64,000 nt of DNA from a virus: positions 54,554 through 118,553 of the IMG/VR virus record IMGVR_UViG_3300042503_001836; one strand, 5' to 3'. Every line of letters begins with the position of its first letter. Positions within the stretch are counted from its first letter, which is position 1. The notes under the pieces are model-generated. The model did not search any database. It was not told the DNA's origin and was given only the letters and a program-made list of their open reading frames with translations. The position numbers were made by a program, and so were the translations under genes. Positions 59,193 through 64,000 of the stretch are shown here, piece after piece.

Positions 59193-60542
59193 TTAGGCTG
59201 CTACTTTAATTTGTCCCGTAACTGCTGCTGTAATTAGTGCTGTGCGTCGTTCTTGTAAAAGTTCGATAGTATTCTTAGTCACTGAGTCTAATTTAGATAA
59301 TTGAGAGCTATATTTTTGAATAGATTGAATTAATTTTTCTTGCTCATCTTGAGGTGGTAGAGGAATCCAAAAATTACCTATATCTTCAAAAGTTAAACCT
59401 TCACGAGAAATTCCCTCTTGATTCAGAAACACTTGCGTTTGTCCCACGTTACTAGCTAATACAGCATTAAGGTAATCTGATTTAATAGTTTTAAAGTTTG
59501 GTCGAATAATACAAACGTGCTGATTAACATTACCTTGTGATATATCTTCTGGAACTACACAACATCTTCCAATAGATGCGCCTGTTATATTAATTAGCAC
59601 ATCATACGGTTGAACGCGACTACTTGACATTTCAGCATCAATTTCTTCTGTAATATAGACAAGTTCACTAATAACTAACCCTGTAAATAGAACATTTTGG
59701 CTTCTTATAAGTGGAATACCTTCTGTTAGATAAATTTCTGATCCGCCTTTAGGAGTTTTCCCACTACCTATTTTTTCTGTAATTTGTTTCAATTTCACTA
59801 TATCCCAATGTTTGGGTATTTTACCTATATATTCAACACCAGAATCACGCATAGGAACATCAGGATTTAACCCACAAGTGATAACATTAGTAATTAAGGA
59901 TTGACGCTTTTCTGTTAGTAAATCAAGCAGACGTTCTTTAGCTGAAATAAGTTTGTCTATTTTGACAGTTTCATGATCAAGATAATTTGCGATCGCACGT
60001 TGTTCAGAAAGTGAAGGTAGCGGAATTAAAACTTCACCATATTTCTCCGCACTAAAGTTTTGAATAGTAGCTTGGATTGTACCTTTATGTATTTGTGTCC
60101 AGTAAATATTAGATTGCGTGAAAAAAAATAAAAAATCAGGAATCAGTAAATTATAATTACAGCGAAAACGAATTAAATAGCCTGCAAAACAGGCTTTACC
60201 CCATTCTTTTCGGTAAATAAATGTTTTACCAACAGTTGCACCACTTCTTGCAAGTAAAATATCGCTTTCTTGCAGCAAATATGGTTCAGCAACTTGGGGT
60301 GGCAATGATTTAAAAGTTTCTGAACGCAATGAGCTATCTTCCTTAATATCTGTGATACGTATAAATCTAGGGAAGTTAGGATCATCTTCTAGAGCAGCTT
60401 CATTTGCACCGTAGGCTAAAGGTTCATTGGTTAAATATTTTAATTTTACCATATTCCAAACGATTGGAATATTTTGAAACCAATCAAAATCGGAACTATG
60501 AAAGCGAGTCTCACACGAATTAAATGTATTAGAAATGCTCAA
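59193..60542 (-). CDS. hsdS: Type I restriction-modification specificity subunit
   Basis: 449 residues with two target recognition domains, each followed by a long helix. TRD1 begins IPIVWNMVKLKYLTNE and TRD2 IPKHWDIVKLKQITEKIG; the conserved helices read LPSLSEQRAIANYLDHETVK and LPPQDEQEKLIQSIQ. It recognises a bipartite DNA site. It overlaps hsdM by 4 bp (ATGA) and is cotranslated with it. Full length for the family. Confidence 0.92.
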   Translation of the reverse strand: MSISNTFNSCETRFHSSDFDWFQNIPIVWNMVKLKYLTNEPLAYGANEAALEDDPNFPRFIRITDIKEDSSLRSETFKSLPPQVAEPYLLQESDILLARSGATVGKTFIYRKEWGKACFAGYLIRFRCNYNLLIPDFLFFFTQSNIYWTQIHKGTIQATIQNFSAEKYGEVLIPLPSLSEQRAIANYLDHETVKIDKLISAKERLLDLLTEKRQSLITNVITCGLNPDVPMRDSGVEYIGKIPKHWDIVKLKQITEKIGSGKTPKGGSEIYLTEGIPLIRSQNVLFTGLVISELVYITEEIDAEMSSSRVQPYDVLINITGASIGRCCVVPEDISQGNVNQHVCIIRPNFKTIKSDYLNAVLASNVGQTQVFLNQEGISREGLTFEDIGNFWIPLPPQDEQEKLIQSIQKYSSQLSKLDSVTKNTIELLQERRTALITAAVTGQIKVAA

Positions 60543-62560
60543 ATTATCACCTCATGAAGCAAACGCATAAACTCTTCCTCCATGCGTTTGATATCAGCAT
60601 CAATTTCAGCCAAAGATCGCGGAGGAGTGTACTTATAAAAATGCCGATTAAAATTAATCTCATAAGCACTGCGAATTTTTTCACCATCTGCCCAAGCATC
60701 ATTTACGTGCGGTTCAACCTCACGACAAAAATAATCCACAATTTCATTTGTCAAAGAGATATTTTCAAAATCCCTTAATTGTGTATCTGGCTCATACATC
60801 CGCTCTACCTTGCCCTTGGCATCTCTAAACCAACCCCAAACACGGGCATTAGGTTCATTAGTAGCTTTACGTTCCTTGAAAATAACCCTCTCAGCTTCTA
60901 CATTACGCTCTGTAAACACATCTCTAAACAGCTTGCTTTCTGCCTTTTTCCACTTACTACCACGCTGCTTAATTAAAGCATTCATCAACTTATCAAACTC
61001 ACTCCAATTAGGACGGGGTTCTCTTCCTAACTCTCTATCTATTGCTTGTACATCATCTAACAAGTGAGGAACAGCATCTAAAAATCTGCTTTTGCGTTCT
61101 ACATCCATTTGGTAAAGCAAACGTAACGGTCTTTCAATGGGAACACGATGATAACCAAAATCTTCATTATCAAAAATCTTGCTGGTTTCACTTTCCTCAA
61201 ATTCCCCATAGTCGCGCACCACAGCCGCAATATCTTCTTCACCCATATAACGGCGTTTATCCCCCAAACTGCGGCGCATAGGTAGCCAACGAGAGCGAGA
61301 ATCTATTAATTGAATCTTGCCTTTACGGTGTTTTTGCTTGCGATTAGTAACAATCCAAATATAAGTACCAATTCCAGTGTTATAAAACATTTGCTCTGGT
61401 AAAGCTATAATCGCCTCTAACCAATCATTTTCAATAATCCATTTACGAATTTCACTTTCACCACTACCCGCACCACCAGTAAACAAAGGTGAACCATTGA
61501 AAACAATAGCCAAACGTGAGCCATTTTTCCCCGCTTCCGGTTGATATGGCTCAAACTTACTAATCATGTGCTGTAAGAATAGCAAAGAACCATCATTAAC
61601 TCGTGGTGTACCTGCGCCAAACCTACCAGCAAAACCAAATTTTTCGCTTTCCCGTTGTACTTCTTTTTGTTGCCGTTTCCAGTCCACACCAAAGGGGGGA
61701 TTAGCTAAAAAATAATCAAAATGTTCACCAGAATATTGATCATTAATTAATGAATCACCATAACGAATATCACTTTTTTCATTACTTTTTAATAACAAAT
61801 CTGAAGCAGCAATAGCATAAGCACGGGGGTTAAAATCCTGCCCAAATACATATAATGTTGCAGTTTTATGGTGTTCACGCAAATAAGTTTGGGCTTCTGC
61901 CAACATTCCACCAGTACCACAAGTTGGATCAAGGAGTTTGCGAATAATCCCCGGTTGAGTCAAAATATCATCATCAGGATCAAATAAAATATCCACCATC
62001 AAGCGAATCACTTCTCGTGGTGTAAAGTGATCACCTGCTGTTTCATTAGCTGCTTCATTAAATCTGCGGATTAAATCTTCAAATAACAACCCCATCCCGA
62101 TATTATCAACAGCATCAGGATGGAGATTAACATCACAAAATTTAGATACAACGAGATAGAGAATATTAGCCTCGCGCATCTTCTCAATTTCGGCAGGAAA
62201 CTCAAATTTCTCGAAAATTTCGTAAACGTTTTTTGAGAAACCTTTAATGTAGCTAATGAGATGTTGATCTATATTGTCAGGATCACCTTTAAGCTGCTCA
62301 AAATTAAGTTCTGAACGATTATGAAACCGTTGTTTTGCTACGGCATTTAGCCTTGCATCTAGGGCATCACCCGTGAGTGTATCCTTCCGCTTGTGATATT
62401 CTGCTAATACTTGGGGTTTAGTTGAAGCAAGCACACAGTCAAAGCGACGCAACACCGTCATTGGTAACATTGCACGCTCGTATTGCGGTGGCCGATAAGG
62501 ACCACGTAACAAGTCAGCAATTTGCCAAATGAAGTTGGAGAGTTGGTGATGGTCTGTCAT
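60539..62560 (-). CDS. hsdM: Type I DNA methyltransferase subunit
   Basis: 673 residues. The N-terminal helical domain (LSNFIWQIADLLRGPYRPPQ) is followed by the AdoMet motif LDPTCGTGGMLAEAQTYL and catalytic NPPFGVDW, which marks N6-adenine methylation. The C-terminus ends in a coiled coil that pairs with HsdS. No hsdR lies on either side, so as seen here the locus can methylate but not cut. Confidence 0.93.
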   Translation of the reverse strand: MTDHHQLSNFIWQIADLLRGPYRPPQYERAMLPMTVLRRFDCVLASTKPQVLAEYHKRKDTLTGDALDARLNAVAKQRFHNRSELNFEQLKGDPDNIDQHLISYIKGFSKNVYEIFEKFEFPAEIEKMREANILYLVVSKFCDVNLHPDAVDNIGMGLLFEDLIRRFNEAANETAGDHFTPREVIRLMVDILFDPDDDILTQPGIIRKLLDPTCGTGGMLAEAQTYLREHHKTATLYVFGQDFNPRAYAIAASDLLLKSNEKSDIRYGDSLINDQYSGEHFDYFLANPPFGVDWKRQQKEVQRESEKFGFAGRFGAGTPRVNDGSLLFLQHMISKFEPYQPEAGKNGSRLAIVFNGSPLFTGGAGSGESEIRKWIIENDWLEAIIALPEQMFYNTGIGTYIWIVTNRKQKHRKGKIQLIDSRSRWLPMRRSLGDKRRYMGEEDIAAVVRDYGEFEESETSKIFDNEDFGYHRVPIERPLRLLYQMDVERKSRFLDAVPHLLDDVQAIDRELGREPRPNWSEFDKLMNALIKQRGSKWKKAESKLFRDVFTERNVEAERVIFKERKATNEPNARVWGWFRDAKGKVERMYEPDTQLRDFENISLTNEIVDYFCREVEPHVNDAWADGEKIRSAYEINFNRHFYKYTPPRSLAEIDADIKRMEEEFMRLLHEVII

Positions 62561-62720
62561 GTGCGTCTGTTGTTGATCTACCTATTATATCTACTTTTTA
62601 GGTAAGCAGAGCATAATAATAAAACAGATTGCACAGGTAAAGTCACTCTGTCAACAGTGGGGGTATAGTGGGATGCGGGATGCGGGATGCGATCGCTCAC
62701 TTCACTATAAGCATAACCCT
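62561..62720. other. Intergenic stretch with GGGATGC repeats
   Basis: The 7-mer GGGATGC is repeated three times in tandem (about 62669-62689) and runs straight into a HIP1 octamer. No gene seen. The promoter of hsdM should lie here. Confidence 0.5.
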
Positions 62721-62894
62721 TTAACTCCCCTGTGACTTACCACCAGCAGGGGAATCTTTTTTTTGCAACCAATCTTTTATGGCCTCTTCTAAAGCCGCAG
62801 TTTGCGTCATTTCCAGCCGCGCACAGGCAATTTCAAAGGCGATTTTTATGTCTTTAGGGACTCTTCCCCTAACTTCTCTAGTTTCTTCTGTCAT
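62721..62894 (-). CDS. Ribbon-helix-helix (Arc/CopG type) repressor beside cas12k
   Basis: 57 residues from the ATG at 62894; a TTG six codons upstream (62912) is the alternative start. One strand (REVRGRVPKDI) and two helices (KIAFEIACARLEMTQTAALE and EAIKDWLQKK) form a typical ribbon-helix-helix fold. Small repressors in this place, divergent from cas12k, control type V-K CRISPR-transposon systems: MerR-type CvkR in some, Arc-type in others. Four tandem 8-bp repeats between the two genes are its likely operator. Confidence 0.78.
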   Translation of the reverse strand: MTEETREVRGRVPKDIKIAFEIACARLEMTQTAALEEAIKDWLQKKDSPAGGKSQGS

Positions 62895-62956
62895 CCTAAT
62901 TTTAAAGCCCAAGCTTGCGGTTTTTATTTTTGCACAGTCTTTGAGAAAAAAATCAT

Positions 62957-62992
62957 TTGCGCTATTGCGTCATTACGTCATTGCGCTATAAT
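62957..62992 (+). promoter_or_regulatory. cas12k promoter covered by four tandem 8-bp repeats
   Basis: Head-to-tail units TTGCGCTA, TTGCGTCA, TTACGTCA, TTGCGCTA run from 62957 to 62988. TATAAT at 62987-62992 is the -10 and TTGCGT at 62965-62970 a fair -35. Ribbon-helix-helix repressors commonly bind such tandem short repeats, one dimer per repeat. Confidence 0.75.
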
Positions 62993-63020
62993 TAGGGAAG
63001 GTAAAAAAATCAAAGACACT

Positions 63021-64000
63021 ATGAGCGTTATTACAATTCAATGTCGCTTAGTTGCTGATGAAAGCAGCCTCCGTCAACTATGGGAATTGATGACTGAAAA
63101 AAATACACCATTCATCAATGAAATATTGCTACAGATAGGAAAACACCCAGAATTTGAAACTTGGCTAGAAAAAGGTAGGATACCTGCTGAATTACTCAAA
63201 ACACTGGGTAATTCCCTCAAATCTCAAGAACCTTTTACTGAACAACCTGGACGTTTTTACACCTCAGCGATTACCTTAGTGGATTATCTGTATAAATCCT
63301 GGTTCGCTTTACAGAAACGCAGAAAGAACCAAATAGAAGGGAAACAGCGTTGGCTAAAAATGCTCAAAAGTGATCAAGAACTAGAACAAGAAAGTCAATC
63401 TAGTTTAGAAGTAATCCGTACTAAAGCTAGTGAACTTATCACTAAATTTGCACCTCAGTCAGATAGCGAAGCGCTCCGTAGGAATCAAAATGACAACCAG
63501 AAAAAGGGAAAAAAGACTAAAAAATCCACAAAATCTAAAACATCTTCCATTTTCAAAATTCTTTTAAACACTTACGAAGAAACAGAAGATATTCTTACTC
63601 GTTGCGCTCTTGCATATCTACTCAAAAATAACTGTCAAATTAGTGAAGTGGATGAAAAACCAGAAGAATTTACCAGAAATAAGCGTAGAAAAGAAATAGA
63701 AATTGAACGCCTAAAAGATCAACTCCAAAGTCGCATTCCTAAAGGTAGAGATTTGACAGGAGAAGAATGGTTAGAAACTTTAAAAGTTGCTACTTTCAAT
63801 GTTCCGCAAAATGAAAATGAAGCAAAGGCATGGCAAGCAGCACTTTTAAGAAAAACTGCTAATGTTCCCTTTCCTGTAGCTTATGAATCTAACGAGGATA
63901 TGACATGGTTAAAAAATGATAAGAATCGTCTCTTTGTGCGGTTCAATGGCTTGGGAAAACTTACTTTTGAGATTTACTGCGATAAGCGTCATTTGCACTA
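63021..64000 (+). CDS. cas12k: Cas12k, RNA-guided effector of a type V-K CAST (C-terminus beyond window)
   Basis: 326 codons are visible, about half of the usual ~640. The start MSVITIQCRLVADESSLRQL and later stretches (FYTSAITLVDYLYKSWFALQ; RIPKGRDLTGEEWLET; FPVAYESNEDMTWLKNDKN) match, from memory, the Cas12k of Anabaena cylindrica CAST very closely and ShCAST Cas12k throughout. Cas12k binds a guide RNA and tracrRNA and, without cutting DNA, directs TnsC, TniQ and TnsB to insert the transposon beside the target. The naturally inactive RuvC half would lie past the window, as would the tracrRNA, array and right end. It is likely repressed by the divergent RHH protein. Confidence 0.95.
   Translation, partial: MSVITIQCRLVADESSLRQLWELMTEKNTPFINEILLQIGKHPEFETWLEKGRIPAELLKTLGNSLKSQEPFTEQPGRFYTSAITLVDYLYKSWFALQKRRKNQIEGKQRWLKMLKSDQELEQESQSSLEVIRTKASELITKFAPQSDSEALRRNQNDNQKKGKKTKKSTKSKTSSIFKILLNTYEETEDILTRCALAYLLKNNCQISEVDEKPEEFTRNKRRKEIEIERLKDQLQSRIPKGRDLTGEEWLETLKVATFNVPQNENEAKAWQAALLRKTANVPFPVAYESNEDMTWLKNDKNRLFVRFNGLGKLTFEIYCDKRHLH

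Noticed and set aside
57641-63020. CAST left end in the gaps around the methylase locus
   Set aside because: No TGTACA terminus and no repeated TGACA/TGTC-type TnsB sites were found in these gaps, and no tnsB gene is adjacent.
62980-64000. Cas12k read as a TnpB or other Cas12
   Set aside because: The N-terminal half matches Cas12k from CAST systems segment by segment and has no resemblance to TnpB.

Overview
The window looks like cyanobacterial DNA, most likely from a filamentous Nostocales strain. It is AT-rich, contains several HIP1 octamers (GCGATCGC, for example near 667, 18160, 49000 and 52983), and its last gene is a near-textbook Anabaena-type Cas12k. Almost all of it is one tailed-phage genome of lambda-like siphovirus build, next to a plasmid-type replication gene, a type I methylase locus and the first half of cas12k from a type V-K CRISPR-associated transposon (CAST). 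No integrase and no tnsB/tnsC/tniQ is visible. With the cyanobacterial plasmid-type replication protein, a phage-plasmid is a serious possibility; a prophage or phage-sized CAST cargo are the alternatives.

Layout. 1-978: two small helix-turn-helix genes on the minus strand, one cut by the window edge. 979-2800: a gene-poor stretch with a hairpin repeat, a roughly 0.9-kb candidate structured RNA driven by a near-consensus minus-strand promoter (2569-2597), and two solitary CRISPR-repeat-like units of the ATTGAAAC class (2102-2138, 2715-2751). 2801-12339: small gene, then the distal tail module (gpL, tail fibres and their small partners in three decaying copies, gpM/fibre fusion, gpJ, gpI, gpK), all minus strand. 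12419-14671: portal/head-morphogenesis fusion and two small genes on the plus strand. 14769-29921: a 5050-residue tape measure protein with three embedded wall-acting domains. 29984-37688: tail chaperones with a -1 frameshift, tail tube, neck, capsid and protease/scaffold. 37827-39495: regulator plus a seven-bladed propeller tail protein. 39501-42215: large terminase split by a class 3 intein.

42266-47431 is a dense array of small, individually promoted accessory genes. Ten promoters here carry the same 13-bp operator between -35 and -10, so they appear to form one regulon. 47438-50548 holds a translationally coupled cassette (small terminase-like protein, ParB-like protein, mini-ORF, DNA methylase, PLP-dependent enzyme) that probably modifies DNA. 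50597-50703 is a second candidate RNA. 50781-52673 holds small unknown genes, with a second shared operator on two promoters. 53222-57640 is a primase/helicase replication protein, with iteron-like repeats on one side and a DnaA box on the other.

58011-62560 carries hsdM, hsdS and a truncated ATPase, but no hsdR. 62721-62894 is a small ribbon-helix-helix repressor facing away from cas12k (63021 to the window end). Four tandem 8-bp repeats cover the cas12k promoter, which suggests the repressor controls Cas12k. Because V-K CASTs place tnsB at the left end and cas12k near the right end, the transposon left end should lie to the left of cas12k; it is not visible here. That raises the possibility that much or all of this window lies inside a CAST.
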